64,000 nucleotides of DNA from Homalodisca vitripennis (Eukaryota; Arthropoda; Insecta; Hemiptera; Cicadellidae): the NCBI RefSeq assembly GCF_021130785.1, contig NC_060212.1:147647501-147711500 (forward strand), given 5' to 3'. Shown in pieces: positions 1 to 10,640 of this stretch. The translations under genes and the position numbers were made by a program. The notes beneath the pieces were generated by a model, which worked only from the letters and a program-made list of their open reading frames with translations, was not told the origin of the DNA and ran no database searches. Position 1 is the first letter of the stretch. Each line of letters opens with the position of its first letter.

Positions 1-482
1 TTGGAACTTGATCAATTTTAAGTTTTACTCAGGAATACACTTTCAAATTTTTTGAAGATGGCCGCCATTTTCCAATATGGTGGCCAACTTTAAAATCTTT
101 TATGGAACACCCTGTATTTTATTTTGTTTTTAAATTCTACTCTACAAAATAAGACATTTTTGCTTCTGAAAGTTTTTCCATATCTCTAATGGTTCAGGAG
201 CTACGTGGACTGAAAGTTTTCACCAATATCCAAAAAATCTTTTATGGAAAACTTCCAGTCTACGTAGACATTTTTGCTTCTGAAACAATTAGAGATACGT
301 AGAAAAAACTTTCAGAAGCGAAAAAATGTCTTATTTTGTAGAGTAGAATTTAAAAACAACATAAAATACAGGGTGTTCCATAAAAGATTTTAAAGTTGGC
401 CACCATATTGGAAAATGGCGGCCATCTTCAAAAAATTTGAAAGTGTATTCCTGAGTAAAACTTAAAATTGAGCAAGTTCCAA
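1..482. mobile_element. long palindromic foldback element
   Basis: The left arm (1 to about 220) is repeated in reverse complement in the right arm (about 255 to 482), with a short spacer near 235-250. Paired landmarks are ATGGCCGCCATTTTCC with GGAAAATGGCGGCCAT, GGAACACCCTGTATTT with AAATACAGGGTGTTCC, and CTACTCTACAAAATAAGAC with its complement. A small indel distinguishes the arms in the inner part. The element touches the window start, so its outer end may lie outside. It has no coding capacity. It is best read as a foldback or MITE-type non-autonomous DNA element. The family name is not recognised. Confidence 0.8.
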
Positions 483-1504
483 ATTTAAAGTGTGGTGCTA
501 AGTCATGTAATTAAAAAGTTAGCTATTGGATCACTTTAAAAAACATCCTGTATATAAAATGTTTATATAAAATGTTGCCATAAACTATATGAAATATTGA
601 TAATTTAGCGTAATTTCACAAGACTTGCTAGTAGCAGCAGATGTTCTTACGACACTCGCTCGTTAAATTTGTAATGACATTAGAGAGCGTGTAAACGTTG
701 TGCCAGCTGTGAATACAAGCAGCTGAAGAGCAGCTGTTAACCGAACGTACAGATCCCCGTCTTTTTGTACCTGATTAAAGCACCATAAGACCCATTCAAC
801 CTCATTTCTTGAATTTATTCGTCACTAAAACTTTATAACTTACAAACCATCAGTAGGATAAGAATTATAATATTAAGAAATAATGTATAATTATTCGATT
901 GTCGCAACATTTTTTGAGGGCACATTTCATGGGTTTAGTTATTATCACTATATTATTGAGGTTTAATATTGTCATATCGCTGCTATGTTCAATACAAAAT
1001 TAATTCACCTGATTCTAAACCACAGTATAATGTGTCTATTGTATTAAAGGTGTTGTGCAACCAAAAAATCTCATTTTTTTTAGCTATTGTCAGTTATTGG
1101 ACCATATGAAAGTAATTTTATCAATATGTACAAAAATTAAATAGCACAGTTGCCTACACGTATAGAATTTTTATTATTTAAATGCTCTAAGTAAAATATT
1201 AAATTAAAGTGTATTATTTATTTTTGAATCTTATAATTTCCTTTAATATTACGCTCAAATGGTGGTAAAAAAATGGAAACTTCCTGCTTTTATTAAGCCG
1301 TATGTGATAATTTAACTAAAACATACAAATATTTTTCCGTAGTGTAAATGATTACACGTTTAATTTCAATAGTTATAATATTAAAGTGTGTTTTATTTGA
1401 AATAGCCTGTGTTGTATTTAATTAACTGTAACGTACAATAAAGTTTAATAGACAAATATAACTAAGAGGAAAATCATTAATTTTAAAATAAACTGTGTTT
1501 ATTA
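483..1504. other. AT-rich spacer, nothing recognised
   Basis: There is no supportable coding frame. A slightly GC-richer patch at about 640-790 gave no recognisable protein in the frames I read. Confidence 0.5.
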
Positions 1505-1710
1505 TCTGTGCTTTTGCGAAGGCTCAAAACTCGTAGGGCTCAAAACATTTCACTTCTGTCCACAGGATATCTCGAAAAAGAACTGACATATAGACTCGAA
1601 ATCGTGCATGTCGCTAAATTTTTATTTCAGGAATATAGTTCAATTAAGGTACATATTACTCTATGGGATTTGGCTCGGCATTATTGAATATCTTTACATC
1701 GGTGTATTCG
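1505..1710 (+). repeat. dispersed repeat family C, copy 1
   Basis: This shares an ordered string of motifs with 2345-2790 and with the complement of 10436-10640. The motifs are a GGGC(T/C)(C/T)-AAA start, a TTTCA...CTGTC stretch, GATATCTCGAAAA, GACATATAGACTCGAAAT, TGCATG, and finally GGGATTTGGCT. No coding potential is evident. In copies 2 and 3 a GGCTGAGCAT-type sequence appears at both ends of the unit, which suggests derivation from a tandem satellite-like unit of about 180 bp. The parent element is not recognised. Confidence 0.6.
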
Positions 1711-1936
1711 TTCACTGCGATGGAAACGAGAAAAATATCAGAATAACTAAAATTGTAAATAAAGTACACTAATAATGCATTTTAAAAGAACTGTAGATTT
1801 TACATTTTCCATGAAAAACTTCATTTTTAATGAACAAGAATGTCCTGATAGTGCATCCAACGATGGATGGGTTTGGCTGACCGTCGTTGAAGTATATCAC
1901 TCAGTAGGTTCATTTGGTTACTGTATTATTTAATTA

Positions 1937-2290
1937 CTTACTTACTTACTCCTGTGGCCACTCGAAACCCAGATGGTTTTTGACCTCGCCAACAATGTCT
2001 CTCCAACTTCCTCTATCTTGAGCCACTTCCAGTGTAGCGCCAATCGTTCTTAAATCCTTCTCCACCTGATCTCTCCATCGCATCCTAGGTCTGCCCAATG
2101 GCCTCACTCCCTCTGGTTCCCCTCGCCACACCTTCTTTATCATTTTATCTTCTCCCCTACGGGCAACATGTCCCATCCATCTCATTCTTTTACTCCTGAT
2201 CAGTGCAATCACATCGGGATCTTGGTATATTTCTCTTAATTCTCTGTTTCTTAATTCCTGATCCGCCATATGTCTCCTTCTTGAACCGCC
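1937..2290 (-). mobile_element. 5'-truncated non-LTR retrotransposon (LINE) with target-site duplication
   Basis: A minus-strand LINE 3' end ends in (TAAG)n, read on the plus strand as TTACTTACTTACTTAC. It is bounded by a perfect 12-bp direct repeat, ATTATTTAATTA, at 1925-1936 and 2291-2302. Tail, 5' truncation and duplication together are the signature of target-primed reverse transcription. The perfect duplication and intact C-terminal frame point to a recent insertion. A short tandem-repeat tail is typical of RTE-like LINEs, but the clade assignment is inference. Confidence 0.85.
1946..2269 (-). pseudogene. C-terminal fragment of LINE reverse transcriptase polyprotein
   Basis: The fragment has 107 codons, and its natural stop (TAA) lies inside the TAAG tail. 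Residues about 28-38 read RMRWMGHVARR, about 59-73 GRPRMRWRDQVEKDL, and about 83-93 AQDRGSWRDIV. This is the post-RT C-terminal region (GHV...GRP..RW.D.V...A.DR..WR) seen in many insect endonuclease-reverse transcriptase LINEs. The endonuclease and catalytic RT domains are missing through 5' truncation, so the fragment is inactive. The methionine at its start is internal to the parent protein and is not a real initiation site. Confidence 0.8.
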
Positions 2291-2502
2291 ATTATTTAAT
2301 TAACTATTAAAAATTTAATTAATTTAAAACCATATATTGTCCTTATAATTGGCTGAGCATTCGCGCAGCCTAGCACTCGTGGGCCTAAGAAATTTCATAT
2401 CTGTGTGTCTATCTACGATATTTTGAAAAATCCCTGACCTATAAAGTAAAGATTTTGCTTGAAGCTACATTTTTACATGAGAAACACTGAGTTTAATGAT
2501 AA

Positions 2503-2755
2503 TACGAGGGTAATTCGGAAATTAAGATCCGATTCGCGTTAACCAGACAAATGTTAAGCGAGCAGCGAAATGCTCATGCGCCCTGACTCCCAGCATGCAT
2601 TGCGCGCAGAAATACGCCATTTGCAGTGAAATCGTTTTAGTCTGCTGTTGTCTGTGCCTTTTTAAAATGTTTAAAACTATTGAACGTCCCGCCGACTGTG
2701 AAATAAGGTCTGTGATACGGTTTTTTGACAGCAAGGAACGTTTGTAATCCTCGTA
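2503..2755 (+). mobile_element. internally deleted mariner (Tc1/mariner) element
   Basis: The left end is TACGAGGGTAATTCGG followed by AAATTAAGATCCGAT, the form seen in many arthropod mariner terminal repeats. The right end is TCCTCGTA, whose complement TACGAGGA matches the first seven bases of the left end. Both edges carry the TA dinucleotide expected of a TA target duplication. At 253 bp the copy is far shorter than an intact ~1.3-kb mariner, so the transposase has been lost by internal deletion. The element sits inside family C copy 2. Confidence 0.75.
2667..2747 (+). pseudogene. mariner transposase N-terminal remnant
   Basis: A 26-codon frame begins MFKTIERPADCEIRSVIRFF and ends with TAA. 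CEIRSVIRFF matches the start of the N-terminal helix-turn-helix domain of mariner transposases. The methionine follows a ~160-bp leader after the terminal repeat, as in intact family members. Everything after the first helix, including the DD(D/E) catalytic domain, is deleted. No function is possible. Confidence 0.65.
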
Positions 2756-2790
2756 CATTACACTCCAAAGGTTTAGCGAATATGTTTTAC

Positions 2791-5700
2791 CTGATTGTTA
2801 CTGGTAAGCATGATGACAACGAGGAATAGAAGAGTATTATCTCTTTCGCTTTCTTATACTGTCTTAATAGTAGCTTTGAAATGAATTATGAGGTATGAAA
2901 GGTGCGATTTGTTTTCTACTAATGTAACAATATTTTATTAGTTTAACCAAGTTATTGTGTTTTAAAACCAAAACTTTAGAATGTTATACCTTACATACTA
3001 ATGCGTATATTAACATATCAATAAATAGTTAACCGAAAATGTTTGTAATAAGCGAAAACTGAACAGGTTACATTACTTTTATAATACCTCTAGTTTTTTT
3101 AGAATATATTATTCCCTTATACAGTTACAGTTAAGGATCCATATTCTATCATGGAGCTTGTTGTGTTTAAGTTTTAGCATTTTGTTTAGTTTGATTTATA
3201 AGCAAACAAATGGCGATTGCTAGAGTTGAATTAGAAAACTAAAAGGACACTGCAGAGTATACATAATTAAAGTTAGACAATTGAGGTAGAAATAATAAAT
3301 CCTAATTTATCAGTAATTATAAGAGAGCTTTATTAAAGGTTTCTTGTTTAGAAAAGAAATAAAAGTTGATTTCGATATCTTATTATTTAAAATTTTTAGA
3401 CTATACAACTGTTTGAACACTGTATGACATATTACAAAACAACAGCTTTACTTGTGTTCGAATAAAATACAATTTGATTGCAATTTTATTAAATCCAAAC
3501 ATATACCACTAAAAAAATTAATTGACACAATCAATAAATGTTTCATATTATCTGACCAAATTATATGTGCTATTGTACTATCAAGATATTGTGCCAGTTT
3601 ATGAGTAATAATTTTTATGTTCTGATAAATTTTGTAAGTGTAAATCTTAAATACATAATAAGCTATAAAACGAAATATCTAAGCTGTTAAACGAGCTGGA
3701 GTCTCTAAGGACCGTCTCTAAACAGATCTAATTAGAGGGAAATTTAATCTTTTCAGCGCTCTTCTTTCGCCTGCTTCTTATCTGAGAACATGTACTAATC
3801 CTCAAACACTTGTACGTTCTTATTAATTCTTATAGAGTAATTGGGGTGGCTTATATTAAACATGTATTACTTATCCAAATTCTTTTGGTTTTTTATTGAT
3901 AGTTAATAATTTTTACTTTTACGATTAAATAATAAGAAAGTGTACATTTTCCAATAAAAAAATGGGTTTGAGATGAGCATCAGTTTTATATTCAAACAGC
4001 CACTCCCATAATTCTGCGTTCGAAATAAGGGCACAAAAGTCCCTGAAGTTCAACACTGCTCTTATAGGATAAACTGAATCAATTCACTGCAGCTATCTCT
4101 TTAAATAACTATAAGTATGATGTATTATATTTTAAGAAGTGAAGTATCACGGTTTATAAAAATTTATTATAATTGGGTTCTTTTGGAACTGACTAGTTAA
4201 ATTAAAGAAGTTACCCAAAGGTACTTTTTTTCAATATTGGAAACCGTAGCACGAAATATTTACATGAAAGATTTTGACATTATTTCGTGAACGATGTTTC
4301 ATTTGTCCATCAGTTGTTGTTTAGTGTAAAATCATACAAACCATCATCAAATATGTACTTTAATTATCGTACAGCTCGTAAGGATACCAACTTTAAACTT
4401 CACGGATTGCGAACTAATTGAAAATTCCAGCCCGTCAAATGATAATGTTCAACCAAAAATCAGGTTATCCCATTAACTTTTGGATAACTACACTAATATT
4501 CGTTAAATAAGTATATGTGATTCAGTTTATTTTAGTTAAGTGTACACACTCAAAACTAATCACCTATTTAACTTATTATTGCAATATATTACTCATTTGA
4601 ATTTTGAGTTTAGCTCCAGTTTAGACGACTACTTCACATATTTATAGGTGTTTCTGATGTAGATACGATGTAAATGTTATGTTTTGAGCTACTTCGTCAT
4701 CGACTTGGTTTAGATCTCTTCAGATGAACATGACTCCAGATACCAGGAGTAAAGTTTGAGACATCGTCAGATACCAGACGCTGCAATAAAAGAAAGGTGA
4801 ACTGGAGCAAAACTCAAAATTAAATTGCATCAACCAATCCTCCGTTTTACTACTCAAGTGGAACCACTGAAAATCAAAAAGCCATTCTTCTGTGGTGTAT
4901 TTTACAAGTACGTGAGCAGTATAAAATAAACTACGATGCAATATTTCAACTTAATAGGTCACTGCGTTCGATAGATAACTGCTCAAACGAGTGAATGGAA
5001 ACGTAATGTTAAAAATGTCTATACATCGTGTTTTGTAGCTAAAATAATTTCAATGTGGGGAACTTCATAAGCTTTTCGTATTTTTTGTGTTGTAGCAGTT
5101 TAAAGTATGAACTGATATTTAAAACCAAATAATTTCCTATATGTAATAAGATATTCTGAAGGGGGTTTGAGTTAAACAATTTGTATTATTCTTAAGCAAA
5201 GCTATTTAAACAGATTTAATATTTTTGTGTTTTGAGTTCATCATAACTAATTGCGATTGAAATTCGAGTATGGAGCGTTAAATACGCAAACAGAAAATTT
5301 TAGTTTTTTCAATTTGATATATAATATAAAGTGTTTTATGGCATATAACCAAGTAAGCTTTATATATAATTTGTAGCATTTATTCTGTATATTAAGTTAG
5401 TTAAAAGTATGTCATATCTCAGAATATTATGTAGTCTGTGTGAAACGGCACATAGAAGTGCATTTGGGTCGGAAATAATAACTTCTTTTCGTTTTAAACC
5501 ATGTAGTAATTTGAATGTTGCTGCATCTCCAGAATATTTTTCACCAATAACCATGTTTGCGTATTTTAAAGTTAAGTAAACTAACTCGATAGAATTTAAA
5601 ATCACAAATTAACGCCAGTTAAATTATCAAGTTGAACTTCTCAATTGAAGACTTAGAGTCATTTCAATCGTTGCATTTTTTCGCATCTTCACACCGCATA

Positions 5701-7614
5701 TTTCGTGATTGATCATTAATCATGAGTAATATGCTGAAGATGGCTTGGTGGTTCTTCATATGCTAAAAATTGTCATATATACCTATCTTTTAAAGCTATG
5801 GAAATAGCAAACATTTTTAATATCACATGGCTTCTCCTGGTAAGCAAGGAGAGGGATAAGAAATTTCGATATAAATTCGTTCTTTGAATAGGTCTGGACA
5901 TTAATTTTCTTTATCTTAATCTTTAAACCATAATATTTTTATATTGAAAATTTATCATATTTATAGAATTAAGTTTTGGGACGAAATTTAAAATAAATTA
6001 TCTCAAAGCAGATTTTTTGTGCTAGAATTGTTTATACGCAATTGATGCTACATATAAATTGTATTAAAACCCAAACGGTTTGTAATACAAATAATAAATG
6101 ATAAAGACATAATAAGTTGAATAATAATAACCCGTTATTGCATGGTCGTTTGAAGGGAAATGTTATTCTATTAGTTGGATAATTTGTAAAACCTAACTGA
6201 TCCCCTTATATTTGTACTGAACGTATTTTTGGTATCAGCTGTTACAAAAAACTCCTTACATGTTTTAATAAATGGGAATTTTTATTCCAATAATTGTAGG
6301 GTAGGTAAAATTTTTACAAATCCTTTACTATCACCCGTTGAACTATGCACAAATATGTACAGATATCAAGTGATCAATCAGGTTTACCAACTATCCGACT
6401 AATAGAATAAAATTTCTATTGAAACAACCGTACAAAAAACAGGGTTATATTATTTATTAGATGAAAACCACAAAAAAATTATAACATATATAGTATTTCT
6501 GAAATCCTTAAAAAGGTGCTTTCTTTTAATTAAGTAAAACATGAGTCAATGCATAAAAAAATAATACCTAGACCCTAAACCCCGTGCTTGGTGGTCTTAA
6601 AAATGCCATTATAATATTTAAAAACTGCAAGAGATTTCGTGAGAGAATTGCGACAGTTTGAATATTTTTACCAAAACCAGTTTTATTGACCACAACGAGT
6701 GAAAAACACCACAAATAACGAACTTAACTTCACGTAACTTAGGGATTTGTTGGTTTTGTTATAACGCATAGCTTTGTCCATTTAATCTTTGTCGTATCAC
6801 ATATGGTTTCAAAGATCCCTTTAGTGTCTGAACTTCATTTTTTTGTCTAGGTGAATCTGATGTCGAAACTATGCAAAAATCACGATATCTTCAGACGGAC
6901 GCTGAATTCAGATTGCAGTAGTCAAGCCTGTAACAACGTCATATTCACAATGAATCAAACCTTTCCACGTTACCTACCATATTATAATTATTCTTCAAAT
7001 TACATGCAATTCTACGTATAGTCCTAGTTGTAAAAGCCTTCATTTTAAGCATTATGTGCATCACCAACTAAAAGGCGTTTGTGATCTATATTAAATTAGG
7101 AGGAATAACACCTACCTAAATAATTAAAGGAAAACATAAATATATTGCATATTTTAAATGGGTGATGTAGATGGGAAACTCGTTTAAACTCTTCTTTTGT
7201 GAAAAGCTAATAAAAGCTATAATACAACTCGTATATGGAGGGGCGCATACTTCATAAACGATAGAGATATTGCTTCCTCATATTGATAGTCTCTACCCAT
7301 AGGTATATGAACTATAACTGGTGCTATTTATAAATAATGTTTTGCATATACTTAGAACATTAAGTGCATACTATTATGCAATGACTTCAGTACATTATTA
7401 CAGACATGTAATCACTATTTAGTACATGTTTATGTATTCATAACTATTCTCACATCGTAAAAATATAGTTCAAAGAAAATGAACACAGCCAATTAAAATA
7501 CATAAGGGTATTTCAGGTTTTCAAAACTACAGTTTTTTATGGTCATTACCTCATAGAGTTGTTTTCACCTCTCTTTCGGTAAAAGCTTCTTTCGATACAC
7601 AAGCATATTGTGCC

Positions 7615-7617
<3 letters not shown>
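2791..7617. other. AT-rich spacer without recognisable genes
   Basis: Short frames exist at 4720-4941 and 5360-5605 (minus), but no domain or family is recognised and base use is as AT-rich as the surroundings. A motif around 4690 (CTTCGTCATCGA followed by TTCAGATG) recurs in weaker form near 47626 (CTTCGTCATCGA, TTCAGACGGACG). That suggests one more old dispersed repeat. Confidence 0.5.

Positions 7618-7661
<44 letters not shown>
7618..7661. repeat. (TG)22 microsatellite
   Basis: An uninterrupted TG dinucleotide run of 44 bp. Confidence 0.97.
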
Positions 7662-7666
<5 letters not shown>

Positions 7667-8040
7667 ATGTTGTAAGATAAATATTTAATACATTTCTAAA
7701 TAATATAGAATGTGAATAGAAATGCGACGAATCTCCTTGAGCGAAACAAACATTTGCTGTTTTTAACAAAAATTAAAACTGTAGCACTGCCATATTTATG
7801 AATCCTCAGTTACCATTTTCCAAACATCACTAAAATAAGAGTGACAGGTGACTCAAAGGTAAAATGTTTTTAGGAGGGATACTAAAATGAGGTGCTTGTT
7901 TGTATACAACATTGAAAAATAACATGATCCAATACTGATTAAAAGTACCAACTAAAACAACTGGCGTAATATTAGAAAGCATTTTAGATTTATTATTCAA
8001 TAAAATTTAGTGATAAATTAATTTCGTTAGAGTTCTCTCT

Positions 8041-8120
8041 GCCGGGTCTGTCTGTAGAACAAAAAGGGGAGGGGGTTAATCAGCAGACAGTCGGCGCAGC
8101 AGAATCGCACTACGTGATTG
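8041..8120. repeat. conserved-core island, copy A
   Basis: This GC-richer island contains GGGTTAATCAGCAGACAGTC at 8073-8092 and CTACGTGA at 8110-8117. The same 20-mer followed by CTACGTGA occurs at 24276-24324 and 35351-35399. Upstream homology to copy B (GCCGGGTCTGTC against GTCGGGTTGTCG, then an AGGGGG run) shows the copies share ancestry beyond the core. No protein frame is conserved. The island could be an old SINE-like repeat or a regulatory module. Confidence 0.65.
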
Positions 8121-8829
8121 GCAAACCAACTACAATCAGTAATACCTAGAACTCGGTCTTTGATAACAACAGAATTAGTTTTCATACTTCCATTTAAAGT
8201 GATAATTTTATACTTTGTACGAGTGTTGAATAATAACTATATGTTCCCTAGTTAAGATAAAATTCAACCAGTCATTTCTATTACCATATTTACTATAAAG
8301 TGGTGTCACCGAACATCATTGCCTGCATTGCTTGTTCAGTTACGTTTTTAAAATTTAATTCATATGCGTGAACCTAAAACTTATGTAATATTATGAAGCT
8401 TTGGAAGAACTAAGTGCACAAAAAATAATGCGTTAGCAGTGCCTAAAAAGTAGTTTTTGAGACTGATAGCGAGATATTTATGTACAGTATATTTAATAAA
8501 GTACTTTAAATAAATTACTAAATATATAAAAACTGATGTTCCATCATTAGGCTTCGTATAATATGTGCAGGTATGTTTTAATAGCTTAAAATTAAAAAAA
8601 ATAGTAAGAATAATTTAGTTCATCTTTATGTGCACTATGGATCAAGACGAGGAATCAGGTAATTGCTACTCATTGGCAAATAAAATTGAATTTAACAGCA
8701 CCTGATATCAAGTAATGGCCTTACCCAGTGGAATAACACCCTCTGTTAGTTGCAGTCGTTCTAAATGTTCGTGTAAGTCTGGATGCAGTCTGCCTCTCTT
8801 GCTTGTGGAATTCGTCTGTACGCTACTCG

Positions 8830-8870
<41 letters not shown>

Positions 8871-9106
8871 GCATGATTTAAATACGATAATCGGGCATTA
8901 CATCTTGATTTGACGCATCGATAACCCCTTAGACTTTGTGGAGATCTTTTGGTTCTAGACATAGGTCCTTTGATTACCACTTCCTTTGAAACACTTGTAT
9001 CCCTCGCCCCCCAATGGCAGTACCTGTTATTGAGATTTATTTCTCTAATGTAACTTGTGATTTTACCTTCAATCCCGTGTACCTATGGACACTAAAGCCA
9101 CCCCCC

Positions 9107-9174
9107 TCTCTCTCACTCTCTCTCTCTCTCTGTCTCTCTCTCTCTCTCTGTCTCTCTCTCTGTCTCTGTCAGTC

Positions 9175-9240
<66 letters not shown>

Positions 9241-9280
9241 CTCTCTCTCTCTCTCCATCTCTCTTTCTCTCTCTCTCTCT
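9107..9280. repeat. (CT)n tract, ~170 bp
   Basis: This is a nearly pure pyrimidine strand with rare G, A and T interruptions (GTCTCTGTCAGTC, CCATC). The homopurine/homopyrimidine mirror symmetry makes it a candidate H-DNA-forming sequence. Confidence 0.9.
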
Positions 9281-9516
9281 GCATGATTTAAATACGATAA
9301 TCGGGCATTACATCTTGATTCGACGCATCGATAACCCCTTAGATTTTGTGGAGATCTTTTGGTTCTAGACATAGGTCCTTTGATTACCACTTCCATTGAA
9401 ACACTTGTATCCCTCGCCCCCCAATGGCAGTACCTGTTATTGAGATTTGTTTCTCTAATGTAACTTGTGATTTTACCTTCAATCCCGTCTACCTATGGAC
9501 ACTAAAGCCACCCCCC

Positions 9517-9560
9517 TCTCTCTCTCTCTGTCTCTCTCTCTCTGTCTCTGTCAGTCTCTC

Positions 9561-9622
<62 letters not shown>

Positions 9623-9666
9623 CCCTCTCTCTCTCTCTCTCCCCATCTCTCTTTCTCTCTCTCTCT
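9517..9666. repeat. (CT)n tract, ~150 bp
   Basis: This is the third pyrimidine tract of the array. It shares the interruption pattern (GTCTCTGTCAGTC near the left end, CCATC near the right end) with 9107-9280. The tract was therefore copied together with the block. Confidence 0.9.
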
Positions 9667-10049
9667 GCATGATTTAAATACGATAATCGGGCATTACATC
9701 TTGATTCGACGCATCGATAACCCCTTAGATTTTGTGGAGATCTTTTGGTTCTAGACATAGGTCCTTTGATTACCACTTCCTTTGTAAACACTTGTATCCC
9801 TCGCCCCCAACGGCAGTACCTGTTATTGAGATTTGTTTCTCTAATGTAACTTGTGATTTTACCTTCAATCCCGTCTACCTATGGACACTAAAGCCACCCA
9901 GTGGGAGATCATCGTTTCGCAGTGACTAGCGATGTTGCATGAGTTACAGTTATAACGTATATTGATAGACATTGTACCAGCTTCTTCTTATTGGAATATA
10001 TGACTTAATGTAAAAACATGCACTCCAAATAATCATTAAATTGTATTTC

Positions 10050-10143
10050 TGTGAGGCCTTTCTTTTTCAAAGTTTCTCTGTACCACTTGTATTTCAGTTA
10101 TGTGGATCTGATGATGTTTTCTTTGAAAACGAAAGGCCTCACA
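10050..10143 (+). repeat. 23-bp-stem hairpin with CTGATGA...CGAAA loop arm
   Basis: TGTGAGGCCTTTC-T-TTTTCAAAG at 10050-10072 is the complement of CTTTGAAAACGAAAGGCCTCACA (10121-10143) apart from one mismatch. The intervening 48 bp includes CTGATGA directly before GTTTTC-TTT-GAAAAC-GAAA. That order (CTGATGA, short stem, GAAA) is the layout of a hammerhead ribozyme core. However, one extra T sits after CTGATGA and the cleavage site is not convincing. The repeat family is not recognised. Confidence 0.6.
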
Positions 10144-10435
10144 GGCATCATTTTATATGGTTATTGGTAAATATAGCTACCATATGGTAACATAGCTGAG
10201 ATTTATACCCATTGCCACTCCTCAATGGATTTTGGCAGGAGGCTACCACCAAATTTACCCCAGCCTAAATGTTACTTCGAAGCAAATACACAGGTTTAAG
10301 GACTGAGAGAAATAAAGCGTTACTTTGACGCAACCCCTAAATAGTACGCTGTGTATGCAACCCCAGCGAATCCTGTTACAATACAGCGTACTCCTACCTT
10401 TTTTTCAGCAATAGTCTCGTTACCATTATGATTAC

Positions 10436-10640
10436 CCATAAGATCAATGTAGAAATGGTTGATCATGCTCAGCCAAATCCCAGTGAGTGACATGCACCAT
10501 CATTGAACTCGACGTTGCTTATGTAGAAATGCAAACTTTCAAGTGTATACGTTAGTCTAGAGATATCGTGTGAAACCCCATACAGAGAGGCAGTCATAAA
10601 TGAAATTTTCAAGCCCCTTGAATAATAGGATTCACTAATG
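10436..10640 (-). repeat. dispersed repeat family C, copy 3 (inverted)
   Basis: On the minus strand it reads GGGGCTTGAAAATTTCATTT, then CACACGATATCTCTAGAC, then ACACTTGAAAGTTTGCAT, and ends GGGATTTGGCTGAGCATG. This is the same motif order as copies 1 and 2. No coding potential is seen. Confidence 0.6.

Larger units (their letters stand above)
2345..2790 (+). repeat. dispersed repeat family C, copy 2, split by mariner
   Basis: The left part (2345-2502) runs from GGCTGAGCATTCGCGCAGCC through GTTTAATGAT. The right part (2756-2790) resumes with CATTACACTCCAAAGGTTTAGCG. The right part aligns with the end of copy 3 (CATGTCACTCACTGGGATTTGGCTGAGCAT read on its strand in two pieces). Removing 2503-2755 restores collinearity with copies 1 and 3, so this copy was present before the mariner inserted. 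Confidence 0.65.
8829..9899. repeat. three-copy array of ~235-bp block alternating with (CT)n tracts
   Basis: A near-identical block starting GCATGATTTAAATACG and ending CTATGGACACTAAAGCCACC occurs at 8871-9106, 9281-9516 and 9667-9899. Each copy is preceded by a long CT-rich tract. Unit spacings are 410 and 386 bp; most of the difference is tract length. Very few substitutions separate the blocks, so the amplification is recent. Both strands are open across the pure CT/GA runs (Ser-Leu or Arg-Glu repeats), which is a translation artefact. Confidence 0.9.

Noticed and set aside
30..120. GAAGATGGCCGCCATTTTCC as a Kozak-like start
   Set aside because: It is part of the palindromic element and leads to no open frame of useful length.
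4720..4941. 73-codon minus frame rich in aromatic residues
   Set aside because: Aromatic bias follows from T-rich sequence; no domain or partner frame.
5360..5605. 81-codon minus frame
   Set aside because: Looked for RT, transposase and signal-peptide features and found none. Composition equals background.
8708..9791. Open frames of Arg-Glu or Ser-Leu repeats on both strands
   Set aside because: They are translations of (CT)n/(GA)n tracts and the adjoining repeated block. The same frames recur with each block copy and no conserved domain is present.
8871..9899. Regularly spaced repeats as a CRISPR array
   Set aside because: Repeats are ~235 bp, spacers are CT microsatellites, and the genome is eukaryotic.
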